A stretch of DNA of 64,000 nucleotides from Chryseobacterium viscerum (GTDB lineage: Bacteria; Bacteroidota; Bacteroidia; Flavobacteriales; Weeksellaceae). How positions within the stretch are numbered: the stretch's first letter is position 1; each line of letters begins with the position of its first letter. This document shows, piece after piece, positions 25,196 through 33,363 of the stretch. Both the position numbers and the translations under genes were made by a program. The notes under the pieces were generated by a model. That model did no database searches and was not told the origin of the DNA. It worked only from the letters and a program-made list of their open reading frames with translations. The stretch lies in NCBI RefSeq assembly GCF_002899945.2, contig NZ_PPEG02000009.1:1-64000 (forward strand), written 5' to 3'.

Positions 25196-26419
25196 TTAAT
25201 GGGTCAGTATATTTTCAAGATCTTTCCAGAACATTGGATAAGACTTTTCTACTACATCTTCATCTTCAATATTAAGTTCTTTAATCAGACTAAACGGAGC
25301 AAAACTCATTGCCATTCTGTGATCCTGATACGTTTTGATCGAAATATCGTCTTCCGGTTCTCCAAAACTGATAGATTTAATGGTTAAATCCGTAATTTCT
25401 GTTACAGTACCAAGTTTTTTAAGCTCATTATATAATGCAAGAAGTCTGTCGGTTTCCTTTACTCTTAATGTTCCCAATCCGGAAATATCGAAAGGAATCT
25501 TTAAAGCTGCCGCCGTTACACATAACGTTTGTGCAATATCCGGGCAGTTGTTCATATCCAGAACAATTTTTTCCGGGAAAGAAAAATCAGACTGAGGTTC
25601 CAATGTAAGTTGGTGTTCCTCTTCAATATAAGTTGTTTTGATTCCGAAGAAATCCTCATATATCTTTGCAATTGCAGAATCTCCCTGAGTAGACTCTTTA
25701 TAAAAGCTTTTCAGGTGAATTGTTTCTCTTCCCAAAGCACAGATGGAGTAGAAGTATGATGCTGAGCTCCAGTCGCTTTCGACTTCATAATGTACTATGG
25801 CAGAACTATTTTCAGGAGTGAAAGAGTGTACTTTGATGGTATTTCCTTCAAAGCTGTTTTGTATCCCAAACTTAGTAAGAATATCAAGAGTCATTTCAAT
25901 ATAAGACCTTGATGTAACTTCTCCTACAAGATTAATTTCCAGTCCGTTTTCCAGTTTTCCTGCAACAAGAAGCAGAGACGTGATAAACTGGCTTGAAATA
26001 TTTGCCGGAACATTTACAGATGTTTGAGTAATTTTTTTTCCTATAATTTTTAAAGGGGGAAAACCTTCATTCTCCATATACTCAATTTCTACTCCAAGAT
26101 CTCTCAAAGCACTTACCAGGTTTTTGATCGGTCTTTCTTTCATCCTCCCAGATCCGGTAAGGATAGTCGTCTTCCCTTCCTGAATAGAATAATAAGAAGT
26201 AAGAAAACGCATTGCCGTTCCCGCATGATGAATGTCTACCACTTCCGTATCCTCAGATAATGCCTTTTTCAATAGCTGTGTATCCTGAGAATTGGATAAA
26301 TTTCCGATTTTTATATTGCTAAACAGACTTTCCAGAATCAATAAACGATTCGAAATACTTTTCGAACCGCTGATCTGTACTGTTTTTCCTCCTAATAATT
26401 TTGATTTTTCTAGCTTCAT
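25196..26419 (-). CDS. aroA: 3-phosphoshikimate 1-carboxyvinyltransferase (EPSP synthase)
   Basis: This enzyme catalyses the sixth step of the shikimate pathway, joining shikimate-3-phosphate and phosphoenolpyruvate, in the cytoplasm. The 407 residues are slightly short for the family but typical for this phylum. Motifs seen are SGSKSISNR (17-25, substrate-binding Lys/Ser/Arg), HAGTAMRF (about 62-69), LTGSGRMKERPI (about 82-93), SSQFITSLLL, RVKETDRL and YQDHRMAMSF. It follows the MazG-like gene on the same strand, with a terminator-like hairpin in the 69-base gap. Confidence 0.97.
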   Translation of the reverse strand: MKLEKSKLLGGKTVQISGSKSISNRLLILESLFSNIKIGNLSNSQDTQLLKKALSEDTEVVDIHHAGTAMRFLTSYYSIQEGKTTILTGSGRMKERPIKNLVSALRDLGVEIEYMENEGFPPLKIIGKKITQTSVNVPANISSQFITSLLLVAGKLENGLEINLVGEVTSRSYIEMTLDILTKFGIQNSFEGNTIKVHSFTPENSSAIVHYEVESDWSSASYFYSICALGRETIHLKSFYKESTQGDSAIAKIYEDFFGIKTTYIEEEHQLTLEPQSDFSFPEKIVLDMNNCPDIAQTLCVTAAALKIPFDISGLGTLRVKETDRLLALYNELKKLGTVTEITDLTIKSISFGEPEDDISIKTYQDHRMAMSFAPFSLIKELNIEDEDVVEKSYPMFWKDLENILTH

Positions 26420-26440
26420 TATGATCTACATTATATTTAA

Positions 26441-26484
26441 AAATGATGAGTTTAAAATTCATTGATAATTCCAACTCATCATTT
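26441..26484 (-). terminator. Hairpin between the MazG-like gene and aroA
   Basis: The 12-base arms AAATGATGAGTT/AACTCATCATTT flank a 20-base loop, just after the MazG-like stop codon. On the minus strand the exit is TTTAAATATAA, so termination is likely but not certain. Confidence 0.6.
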
Positions 26485-26488
26485 ATAA

Positions 26489-26815
26489 TTATTTAAGTTT
26501 TTCGTTATTCTGATGCCGGTCTTTATCCCGGTCAGTCTTTATTTTCATCTTTCTGTCAAAAGCGTCCTGCAGATTTACCCCGGTCTGGTTGGCCAGACAC
26601 AATGTTACAAAAAGTACATCTGCCAGTTCTTCACCAAGATCTTTATTCTTATCGCTTTCCTTTTCGCTTTGTTCACCATATCTTCTGGCAATAATTCTTG
26701 CCACTTCACCTACTTCCTCTGTCAGCATTGCCATATTGGTAAGCTCATTAAAGTATCTTACCCCAATGGTTTTGATCCATTCATCGACTTGCTGTTGTAA
26801 CTGGGTAATTTCCAT
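26489..26815 (-). CDS. MazG-like nucleotide pyrophosphohydrolase
   Basis: The 108-residue product is a single all-alpha MazG-type domain. It carries the metal-binding acidic pairs EEVGEVARII (about 33-42) and EELADVLFVTLCLA (about 62-75), with a basic C-terminus. It probably removes pyrophosphate from non-canonical or surplus nucleoside triphosphates in the cytoplasm. The start codon overlaps the preceding stop by one base (TAATG), so translation is coupled to the lipoprotein gene. Confidence 0.9.
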   Translation of the reverse strand: MEITQLQQQVDEWIKTIGVRYFNELTNMAMLTEEVGEVARIIARRYGEQSEKESDKNKDLGEELADVLFVTLCLANQTGVNLQDAFDRKMKIKTDRDKDRHQNNEKLK

Positions 26816-28224
26816 TATTGATAAGCTCCTAGAGTTGGGTTGGTCGTTCTGGATACATTGACAATATCTAAAGGTACAGTTGCTGCAACAGCTGCATTCC
26901 CTTTTCCAATGGCTGGAGAAGTAGATTTTACTCTTAAATTCATTTTAGCCATAAAATAATTGACAAACTGCGGATCGGTATTCTTTGTTGTTTGTACCAC
27001 ACCTGGATTATTGTCAAAAGTGAAGCCTGCGCCTGTAGCACTGGTATATTTTATGAGTGAATTTTGAAGTAAGAACTCAAACTGCTGTCCAGGAGTTGCT
27101 TCAAAATGAACAGCATCATCTCTGTCAGAATATACAATACTGTTTTTGATGTTAAGCTGCTGTAGGGCTCCCTGCTGTGTTTGTCCTGCATCATTCTTCC
27201 ATTCATTAGCTGCAAAAATTCCTGCTCTGTCGAAAGAACTCATTGTTTTAGAATAATTAGCAATCGTAGCATGGGTATAATTGTGTTTTCCACCCAGGAA
27301 TATTCCGATACAAGATAAACCACAATTGTTCATCACAAGATTGTTGGCATTCACAGTAGAACCTACCGCGTAAATTCCGTATTCAAAGAATGTATGGATG
27401 AATGAATTGGTAATCGTAGCATTGGTCTGTCTCATATCAAGCCCTCTCGTTCCTCCGAAAAGTCTTGCATGGTTCATTTTAAGAGTAGAATTTGCTTCCA
27501 TTTTGATAGAATTCCAGTTTTTAGGAATGGTATCATAATAAGGATCATTTCTGTCTCCACGAAGAATAACCTGATCGGCCATTGTTCCATTGATATTTAA
27601 GACCGCTCCGGAAGAAACTTTCATGCCACTGTTTTTGTGGAAATACACTTTGGTTCCAGCATTTATATCAAGGGTTACGCTTGGATTGATGGTAAGTTTT
27701 CCGTAGATGATCTTTGCTTTATTATTACTCCACGTTGTAGAATTGGTAATCACATTCGGGTTCCCGGGAGTCTGAATAAAAAATTCTGCATCCTGAACTA
27801 CAGAGAATAAAGTCACATGCTGCTGTCCCGTAGGTCCGGTGAAAAGAACTTTATCTTCAGCAATAGCTTCAGGCCCGGTAGCTGTAGGGGCTATTTCAAC
27901 AAAAATATAAAGACTGTCCTTCTTTCTTAAAGGAACATTCTTAAAATCATACCCAGGTTTTCCATCTACATTGATTCTATATAATGATGCAGCTCCTTTT
28001 TCAAGATTTACTCTTGGGATCATAATATCCTTATCTTCATTATTATATACCTTTACAACATATGTTTCTGAACGCACCTGATGGTATACTGTATCACAGA
28101 ATACGGTGTCTCTTGAAAACCTCAGCGGCTGGGTAGGGCTGTCAAACGTAATATCATCCTTATTACACGATACCGCTATCAGTAACATCCAGAAGGAAAA
28201 AGCCAGTAATAATTTGAATTTCAT
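26815..28224 (-). CDS. Lipoprotein with a right-handed beta-helix domain
   Basis: The 469-residue product has lipobox IAVSC (Cys20). An N-terminal beta domain (about 30-140) is followed by a repetitive stretch (about 170-430). That stretch has Asn/Ile/Gly-rich rungs (VLNINGTMADQVILRGDRND, LKMNHARLFGGTRGL, TITNSFIHTF, VNANNLVMNNCG) like the parallel beta-helices of pectate-lyase-type and surface proteins. It ends in a Ser/Pro/Gly tail. It is probably anchored in the outer membrane, with no enzymatic residue pattern that I can name. It is first in an operon with the MazG-like gene. Confidence 0.85.
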   Translation of the reverse strand: MKFKLLLAFSFWMLLIAVSCNKDDITFDSPTQPLRFSRDTVFCDTVYHQVRSETYVVKVYNNEDKDIMIPRVNLEKGAASLYRINVDGKPGYDFKNVPLRKKDSLYIFVEIAPTATGPEAIAEDKVLFTGPTGQQHVTLFSVVQDAEFFIQTPGNPNVITNSTTWSNNKAKIIYGKLTINPSVTLDINAGTKVYFHKNSGMKVSSGAVLNINGTMADQVILRGDRNDPYYDTIPKNWNSIKMEANSTLKMNHARLFGGTRGLDMRQTNATITNSFIHTFFEYGIYAVGSTVNANNLVMNNCGLSCIGIFLGGKHNYTHATIANYSKTMSSFDRAGIFAANEWKNDAGQTQQGALQQLNIKNSIVYSDRDDAVHFEATPGQQFEFLLQNSLIKYTSATGAGFTFDNNPGVVQTTKNTDPQFVNYFMAKMNLRVKSTSPAIGKGNAAVAATVPLDIVNVSRTTNPTLGAYQ

Positions 28225-28248
28225 TGAAATTAAAGTTTAAGTAGGTTC

Positions 28249-28256
28249 CAAATTTA
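28249..28256 (-). promoter_or_regulatory. -7 element (TAAATTTG) of the lipoprotein/MazG-like operon
   Basis: The minus strand reads TAAATTTG, 25 bases before the lipoprotein ATG, giving a leader of about 20 bases. Confidence 0.65.
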
Positions 28257-28327
28257 ACGAAAATACTTTAAATTTCTTATCAAGAAAAAAAAATGAATTG
28301 AGTATTTGGAAATTAGAAAAAATGTTG

Positions 28328-28335
28328 TATTTTTG
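28328..28335 (+). promoter_or_regulatory. -7 element (TATTTTTG) of the L31 gene
   Basis: TATTTTTG matches TAnnTTTG, with a TTG a few bases upstream. The leader to the ATG at 28408 would be about 70 bases, long enough for autoregulation, but no structure was assigned. Confidence 0.6.
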
Positions 28336-28407
28336 CAACCTAAAATTTAGCAGAGAAATATCCATTACTATTTCGGAAGCAAACTTAATTTTTTTAAAAA
28401 TAGTATT

Positions 28408-28659
28408 ATGAAAAACGGAATCCACCCAGAAAATTATAGACTTGTTGTTTTCAAAGATATGAGTAACGACGAGGTGTTTCTTTGCAAGTCTACTGCGGAA
28501 ACAAAAGACACTATCGAGTATGAAGGACAGCAGTATCCTCTAATCAAAATGGAGATCTCTTCTAGTTCTCACCCTTTCTACACAGGAAAAGTTAAATTAG
28601 TTGACACAGCTGGTAGAGTTGATAAGTTCATGAACAAATACAAAAAATTCGCTAAGTAA
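28408..28659 (+). CDS. rpmE2: 50S ribosomal protein L31 type B
   Basis: The 83-residue product has the L31 core: MKNGIHPENYRLVVFKDMS at the N-terminus, SSSHPFYTGK (about 51-60) and RVDKFMNKYKK at the C-terminus. No CxxC pairs are present, so it is the zinc-independent (C-minus) form, which in Bacteroidota is normally the only L31. It is monocistronic with a strong terminator. Confidence 0.97.
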   Translation: MKNGIHPENYRLVVFKDMSNDEVFLCKSTAETKDTIEYEGQQYPLIKMEISSSSHPFYTGKVKLVDTAGRVDKFMNKYKKFAK

Positions 28660-28682
28660 TTTTTGTATCCTTAAAAATATAG

Positions 28683-28712
28683 AAGTCTTCCAATCTTTGG
28701 AAGACTTTTTTT
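28683..28712 (+). terminator. Terminator after the L31 gene
   Basis: The stem AAGTCTTCC/GGAAGACTT with a 7-base loop is followed by a T run, 24 bases past the stop. Confidence 0.92.
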
Positions 28713-28732
28713 ATGTAAATCAAGGCTCTGCT

Positions 28733-28810
28733 TGATATTCAATAGGAACGGGCTTTAGCCTGTTTAATAAAATAAAAAATTCTATTCATTGGCTTTAGCC
28801 AAAACTTATT
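28733..28810. repeat. Dispersed intergenic repeat, copy 2
   Basis: TGATATTCAATAGGAACGGG at one end and GGCTTTAGCCAAAACTTAT at the other are reverse-complement relatives of the ends of the 332-429 repeat. The core differs (AT-rich here). It lies between the L31 terminator and the promoter of the next gene. Confidence 0.7.
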
Positions 28811-28840
28811 CCATATTTCCCAACTTCCCACTTCTTTTTG

Positions 28841-28848
28841 TATTTTTG
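28841..28848 (+). promoter_or_regulatory. -7 element (TATTTTTG) of the GlmU-like gene
   Basis: TATTTTTG matches TAnnTTTG, 90 bases before the start codon. Confidence 0.5.
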
Positions 28849-28937
28849 TTTAGACAGAATTTAGAATCTGCAGGTTTATTTCAGTGAACTTTAACTCAGG
28901 CTCTATTCTCTAACTTTTAATCTTTAACTTCTAAAAA

Positions 28938-30098
28938 ATGCAATTAGTATTTTCAGACGCACAATATTGGGAAGACTTTCTTCCACTTACTTTTACCCGC
29001 CCGGTTGCTGCGATGCGATGCGGAATCCTGACATTCTCTGAGAGATGGCAGAAAATCCTGGAAAACACAGAAGTGTCTTATTTCACGGAAATGTATCTTC
29101 AGGATAAATTTAAAAGTCCGGAGGAAAAAGAAAGTCTCTTTTTAGTTCCGAATTTCCTGCCTACGGAAACTGTAATTCAGCAGATTAAAGATCTTAAGCC
29201 GGGAGAAGCGTTGGTTTATGAAGACGAATTGATCGCTGCTAAAATCAATATGAAAGATTTTTCTCTGAATCAGATTGAAAAAATGACGGATATTAAGGAA
29301 GATCTTATTTTCTTTAAAAGGCCAAAAGATTTATTTTCCTATAATCATCACGCCATCGATTTCGATTTTGAATTGCTTACCAAAGGAAAAACCTCACAGG
29401 AATTGTCCTCAACAAATGGCTTCTTAGGAGATAAAAAAGATCTGTTTATCGAAGAAGGTGCTGAAATTGAATTTTCCACACTGAATACCAAAACAGGAAA
29501 AATCTATATCGGTAAAAATGCCGAAGTTATGGAAGGCTGCCATCTTCGAGGTCCTATTACACTTGGAGAAGATTCTAAGTTTAATCTAGGAGCTAAAATT
29601 TATGGAGCAACCACTATTGGCCCTCACTGTAAAGTAGGAGGTGAGGTGAATAATATTATCATTTTTGGATACACCAGCAAAGGGCATGAAGGTTTCATCG
29701 GAAACTCTGTAATAGGAGAGTGGTGCAACTTCGGTGCGGATACCAATTCTTCCAATCTTAAAAATAATTATAGCCCGGTAAAACTTTGGAACTACAGAAT
29801 CAAGGCGTTTGAAGATACCGGTTTACAGTTTGCAGGCCTGATTATGGGAGACCATTCCAAAACAGCCATTAATACTCAGTTGAATACTGGAACCGTAATT
29901 GGGGTAGCTTCCAATATATTCAAACCAGGCTTTCCACCCAACCTTGTGGAGAACTTTTCATGGGGCGGATTGAAAGATGATGAAAGATTTAAGCTGGATA
30001 AAGTGTATGAAGTGGCAGAAAGGGCTATGGCCAGAAGAAAAGTGGCTTTAACAGAAGAAGATAAAGCCATTTTAAAACATATTTTTGATACGTATTAA
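28938..30098 (+). CDS. GlmU-family sugar-1-phosphate nucleotidyltransferase/acetyltransferase
   Basis: The 386-residue product matches the Bacteroidota-type alternative GlmU family. The N-terminal part carries LTFTRPVAAMRCGILTF (about 17-33), in place of the usual nucleotidyltransferase loop. The C-terminal part (about 180-340) is a left-handed beta-helix with hexapeptide rungs (IYIGKNAEVMEGCHLRGP, ITLGEDSKFNLGAKIYG, NNIIIFGYTSKGHEGFIGNS). It most likely makes UDP-N-acetylglucosamine for peptidoglycan and LPS in the cytoplasm. The lack of a canonical GxGTRM loop makes the precise activity uncertain from sequence alone. Confidence 0.9.
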   Translation: MQLVFSDAQYWEDFLPLTFTRPVAAMRCGILTFSERWQKILENTEVSYFTEMYLQDKFKSPEEKESLFLVPNFLPTETVIQQIKDLKPGEALVYEDELIAAKINMKDFSLNQIEKMTDIKEDLIFFKRPKDLFSYNHHAIDFDFELLTKGKTSQELSSTNGFLGDKKDLFIEEGAEIEFSTLNTKTGKIYIGKNAEVMEGCHLRGPITLGEDSKFNLGAKIYGATTIGPHCKVGGEVNNIIIFGYTSKGHEGFIGNSVIGEWCNFGADTNSSNLKNNYSPVKLWNYRIKAFEDTGLQFAGLIMGDHSKTAINTQLNTGTVIGVASNIFKPGFPPNLVENFSWGGLKDDERFKLDKVYEVAERAMARRKVALTEEDKAILKHIFDTY

Positions 30099-30110
30099 TT
30101 CTATAAAAAT

Positions 30111-30140
30111 AAAAAACTTCAATTTTTTTTGAAGTTTTTT
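30111..30140 (+). terminator. Terminator after the GlmU-like gene
   Basis: The stem AAAAAACTTCAA/TTGAAGTTTTTT with a T-rich loop begins 13 bases after the stop. Confidence 0.88.
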
Positions 30141-30154
30141 TATTTTTGATGTAA

Positions 30155-30162
30155 TAGATTTG
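30155..30162 (+). promoter_or_regulatory. -7 element (TAGATTTG) of the ECF sigma operon
   Basis: TAGATTTG matches TAnnTTTG, 37 bases before the sigma-factor ATG. A second match (TATTTTTG) overlaps the terminator tail at 30141-30148, so either could be used. Confidence 0.5.
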
Positions 30163-30198
30163 AAACGGCAGTTGTTTTACCTATAAGAAACAAAACTC

Positions 30199-30708
30199 AT
30201 GACCCAAGAAACTTTCAAGAATACGGTGTTTATTCTCAAAGACGAGATGTATCGTTTTGCGAAGCGGTTTGTCATGAGCAGCGATGAAGCAGAAGATGTA
30301 GTACAGGATCTCATGATAAAGTTTTGGCAGAAGAGGGATGAGCTTGAGCAATTTGGAAATTTTAAGTCCTATGCGCTGAAGTCTGTCCGGAACGAATGCC
30401 TGAACAGGCTGAAGCATCACGATGTCAAGATAGGCTTTGCGGATATGCAGCTTCATCGATCGGAGCTTTATAGTATGGAAGTTGATAACCTTAAGGAACA
30501 TATTATAGGATTTATCAATCAGCTCCCCGAGAAACAAAAGATGGTCATCCACTTGAAAGATGTAGAAGAATACGATGTTTCCGAAATTTCTGAAATGCTG
30601 GAAATGGAGGAAAATGCAGTAAGGGTAAACCTTATGCGTGCGAGACAAAAAGTAAAAGAACAAATCTCACAACTGATGAGCTATGAAAAAAGATCAATTA
30701 CAAGATAA
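30199..30708 (+). CDS. ECF-type RNA polymerase sigma-70 factor
   Basis: The 169-residue product has region 2 at about 10-75 (EMYRFAKRFVMSSDEAEDVVQDLMIKFW) and region 4 at about 105-160 (LPEKQKMVIHLKDVEEYDVSEISEMLEMEENAVRVNLMRARQKV). It has no region 3 or 1.1, as expected for group 4. It directs polymerase to a small regulon, probably envelope-related. Its 3' end overlaps the next gene by 26 bases, and that neighbour is the natural anti-sigma candidate. Confidence 0.95.
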   Translation: MTQETFKNTVFILKDEMYRFAKRFVMSSDEAEDVVQDLMIKFWQKRDELEQFGNFKSYALKSVRNECLNRLKHHDVKIGFADMQLHRSELYSMEVDNLKEHIIGFINQLPEKQKMVIHLKDVEEYDVSEISEMLEMEENAVRVNLMRARQKVKEQISQLMSYEKRSITR

Positions 30709-31357
30709 ATACGACGAAATCTTCCGGGATATAAAGGAAGAAAAAATGGACTGGAGCTTTGAAGACTTTCTTCAGACTGCAGAAGGTACGGAACAGAATA
30801 CTGTACCTATTATTCCATTGGAAGAAAAGAAAAAGCCCTCTTTTCCTAAATGGTTCTGGATGGCCGCCAGTGTAATGCTGGTTTTCGGAATCGGATTCTT
30901 TCTGAATAACAACTCCGGTACAGAAGTGCAGGATACAGGAAGGCTGGTGAAAGATGAAATCTTAAAACAGAAGTCCGGATTTATTGAAGAAAACAGTGAC
31001 CATCAGGAACAGGTTGCCGTGAATCATACAGACTCTATTTCCGGAGTGAAAAAAGATTCTGTTTTTCAGGATAACCAGGTAGCAGAAAAAGATGTAATGG
31101 ACGAGATCCTGCCAAAAAGAGGAAGACTAAAAAAGGAAACCAGACCTAGATATGTCAGCAACTCCTCAAACAACAAAAATGTAAATGATTCGGCTGCTGC
31201 ATACAATGACTCTTATGTGATTGTAAACGGCAAAAGAATCAGTAGTGAAAAAGAAGCCATAGATGTTACCAGATACTCCTTTATCAAATTAGGAAATGAG
31301 TTTAAAAAAACAGTAGCATCTTCTCAAAAAAATGAAAATCTTGACAGCGAATACTAA
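30683..31357 (+). CDS. Single-span membrane protein, probable anti-sigma factor
   Basis: The 224-residue product has a cytoplasmic N-terminal region (1-55, acidic and helical: DKYDEIFRDIKEEKMDWSFEDFL) and one transmembrane helix at about 57-74 (FWMAASVMLVFGIGFFLN). A low-complexity charged region with a C-terminal globular-looking segment (about 165-215) faces the periplasm. The position next to an ECF sigma gene with a 26-base overlap, and the topology, are those of a membrane anti-sigma factor. I do not see a zinc-binding anti-sigma motif. The call is by context. Confidence 0.72.
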   Translation: MKKDQLQDKYDEIFRDIKEEKMDWSFEDFLQTAEGTEQNTVPIIPLEEKKKPSFPKWFWMAASVMLVFGIGFFLNNNSGTEVQDTGRLVKDEILKQKSGFIEENSDHQEQVAVNHTDSISGVKKDSVFQDNQVAEKDVMDEILPKRGRLKKETRPRYVSNSSNNKNVNDSAAAYNDSYVIVNGKRISSEKEAIDVTRYSFIKLGNEFKKTVASSQKNENLDSEY

Positions 31358-31373
31358 AAATCAGATCAATCCC

Positions 31374-32660
31374 ATGAAAAAAATATTTTTTATAATAGCC
31401 ATAATGCTAAGCAGTTTTGCAACTTATTCTGCACAGACTGAGAAATTGGACAAGCTTTTTCAGGATTTTGAAAAAAATGGAAGAGTAACCTCTATCAATA
31501 TCAAAAAACCGATGTTCAAGCTATTGAATACCATAGATGTGAATGATGCCTACATCGGAAAAATAAAACCTATTCTGAACGAGGTAGATGGTCTTAAAAT
31601 TCTGATTATCCCAAAAATCACTTTTCCGGATCGTTTAAAAGATGAAAATCTTGCCAATATAAAAATGAACGAAGACAAAACGGAAAGAGTAAACAAGGCT
31701 TTGAAGTCTCTTAACTTCAATGAGTTGATGTCTATGAGCAGTGATGGGACTTCCATGAAGTTTCTGGCTGAAGAAGAAAGAGATAACTATCTTGAAAATC
31801 TGGTTTTCAATGTTGATTCCAAAGAAGAGAATATTATTTTTATTCTCAACGGAAAAATGAAATTGTCAGATGTCAATAAGATCATTAATTCTGGTGAAAC
31901 AACCACTTCTTCTGTTACCACTTCCGTGAGAAATGACCTTACTTCAGGTAATACCTCTTCTTACCTGAACGGAGACAACAGAAATGTAGGTGAATTCTCA
32001 AAAATAGATGCCAGTGTAGGCGTAAATGTTACGTTCAAGCAGGAAAATACGAGAAGTGTAAAAGTGATTGCAGATGCAGATAAGCTTCAATATGTTATCA
32101 CTAAGGTAGAAAATGGAGTGTTAAAAATCTATGTAGACAATAAAGGAGTTCGAAATCTTAGGTTTAAAAACCTGAATGTTAACGTTTCTGCTCCTAATCT
32201 TCAAAGTATAAAAACTTCATCAGGAAGTATTTTTACAGCAGTAAACCCTGTTACGGAAAATAGTATGGAGATTGATGCGGAATCGGGTTCTATTATTAAA
32301 GGAACTTTTAATGCCAAACAAGCTGCTGCTATTACTGTGAGTTCAGGCGCTGTTTTGAATACCGAACTTACAACGCAGAAGCTGGCTTTAGATATTTCAA
32401 GTGGAGCAAGTGTGAGTTTATCCGGGGAAGCAGTTTCCGCAGTGATCGATATTTCAAGTGGAGCATCTTGTAAAGCAGATGATCTTAAAATTGCTACAGC
32501 AGTGGCAGAATCTACCTCAGGAGCCAGTCTTTCACTATTAGTGACTGATAAACTGAAAGTAAGTGTTTCTTCAGGAGCCGCTGTAAAACTGAAAGGAAAT
32601 CCAGAGCTAGATGCTAAAGTAGATAAAGTTTCAGGAGGAAGCTTCAGACAAATCAAATAA
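31374..32660 (+). CDS. Secreted DUF4252 + DUF2807 (head GIN domain) protein
   Basis: The product has 428 residues from the ATG at 31374, chosen because it opens a normal signal peptide (MKKIFFIIAIMLSSFATYSA); the longer frame adds 14 polar residues. The first half (about 22-175) is a DUF4252-like domain, ending KLSDVNKIIN. The second half (about 205-428) is a DUF2807 beta-solenoid of short Ser/Gly/Ala-rich rungs (SKIDASVGVNVTFKQ, LDISSGASVSLSG, VIDISSGASCKAD). Both families are of unknown function, common in Bacteroidota envelopes. It overlaps no neighbour. It lies in the sigma operon, so it is a likely target or partner of that stress response. Confidence 0.85.
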   Translation: MKKIFFIIAIMLSSFATYSAQTEKLDKLFQDFEKNGRVTSINIKKPMFKLLNTIDVNDAYIGKIKPILNEVDGLKILIIPKITFPDRLKDENLANIKMNEDKTERVNKALKSLNFNELMSMSSDGTSMKFLAEEERDNYLENLVFNVDSKEENIIFILNGKMKLSDVNKIINSGETTTSSVTTSVRNDLTSGNTSSYLNGDNRNVGEFSKIDASVGVNVTFKQENTRSVKVIADADKLQYVITKVENGVLKIYVDNKGVRNLRFKNLNVNVSAPNLQSIKTSSGSIFTAVNPVTENSMEIDAESGSIIKGTFNAKQAAAITVSSGAVLNTELTTQKLALDISSGASVSLSGEAVSAVIDISSGASCKADDLKIATAVAESTSGASLSLLVTDKLKVSVSSGAAVKLKGNPELDAKVDKVSGGSFRQIK

Positions 32661-32671
32661 AAAACTAAACT

Positions 32672-33178
32672 ATGAAGACTCTTAAAAACATTTTCCTTGC
32701 TATTCTGACAATAAGTATGCTTCAATCATGCATCGTTTCAGAAAAGCCGAACATTGACTTTTTTCAGAATTCAAAGTATGATTTCAAGGGAGCCCGGTTC
32801 GCCAGTATTAATGTACCTATGGTTTTGGCTAAATCTTATATTAAAAAAGCTTTAAGGGAAGAAGGAGAAAGTGAGGAGACCATCAATTTGGTAAAGAAGG
32901 CTTCTAAGATAAAAGTGCTTACCGTAACCAATGGGAGCAAAGAAATGCTGAATGATTATACTCAATATCTGAATGATAACCATTATGAGGAATGGGCTAC
33001 CATAAAGCATGACGGAGATAATATCAATGTAAGGGTAAAGCAAGATGGAGATGTTATTAAAAATATGCTGCTTACCGTAGGATCCAATAATCATGAAATG
33101 GTTTTTGTAGATGTGAAAGGAAATTTTACAACTAATGATATTTCCAAAATGATCAATTCCATTTCTGTAAATAATTAA
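32672..33178 (+). CDS. DUF4252-like lipoprotein
   Basis: The 168-residue product has lipobox MLQSC (Cys20). Its mature part resembles the DUF4252 half of the preceding protein in length and pattern: VLTVTNGSKEMLNDYTQYLN, WATIKHDGDNINVRVKQDGD, DISKMINSI near the end. It begins 11 bases after the preceding stop, so it is the fourth gene of the sigma operon. The function is unknown. Confidence 0.82.
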   Translation: MKTLKNIFLAILTISMLQSCIVSEKPNIDFFQNSKYDFKGARFASINVPMVLAKSYIKKALREEGESEETINLVKKASKIKVLTVTNGSKEMLNDYTQYLNDNHYEEWATIKHDGDNINVRVKQDGDVIKNMLLTVGSNNHEMVFVDVKGNFTTNDISKMINSISVNN

Positions 33179-33240
33179 TTAAAACCTTTGATGTAGTAAC
33201 TAGCAAGTAGTTTCAAACATATTCAATTATTTTGTACCGT

Positions 33241-33269
33241 AACCGTTCTTATAAATAGAGCGGTTTTTT
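33241..33269 (+). terminator. Terminator of the ECF sigma operon
   Basis: The stem AACCGTTCT/AGAGCGGTT (one G-T pair) with a 7-base loop is followed by a T run, 63 bases past the last stop. Confidence 0.82.
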
Positions 33270-33341
33270 CGATTTAAGTTATTGATTATTAATTTTTATT
33301 TAAACTATTAAAAAGGATTTTCATATCTCACTAAAATAACC

Positions 33342-33349
33342 TAATTTTG
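33342..33349 (+). promoter_or_regulatory. -7 element (TAATTTTG) of guaB
   Basis: TAATTTTG matches TAnnTTTG, 15 bases before the guaB ATG. The leader is only about 10 bases. Confidence 0.7.
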
Positions 33350-33363
33350 CAAAGAAAGTAAAG

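Noticed and set aside
30181..30663. 160-residue minus-strand frame over the sigma factor
   Set aside because: It covers an unmistakable ECF sigma gene in antisense. The Phe/His/Leu-rich content is typical of a shadow.
32201..32725. 174-residue minus-strand frame over the GIN domain
   Set aside because: It is the shadow of the repetitive Ser/Gly-rich solenoid region, which suppresses stops on the other strand.
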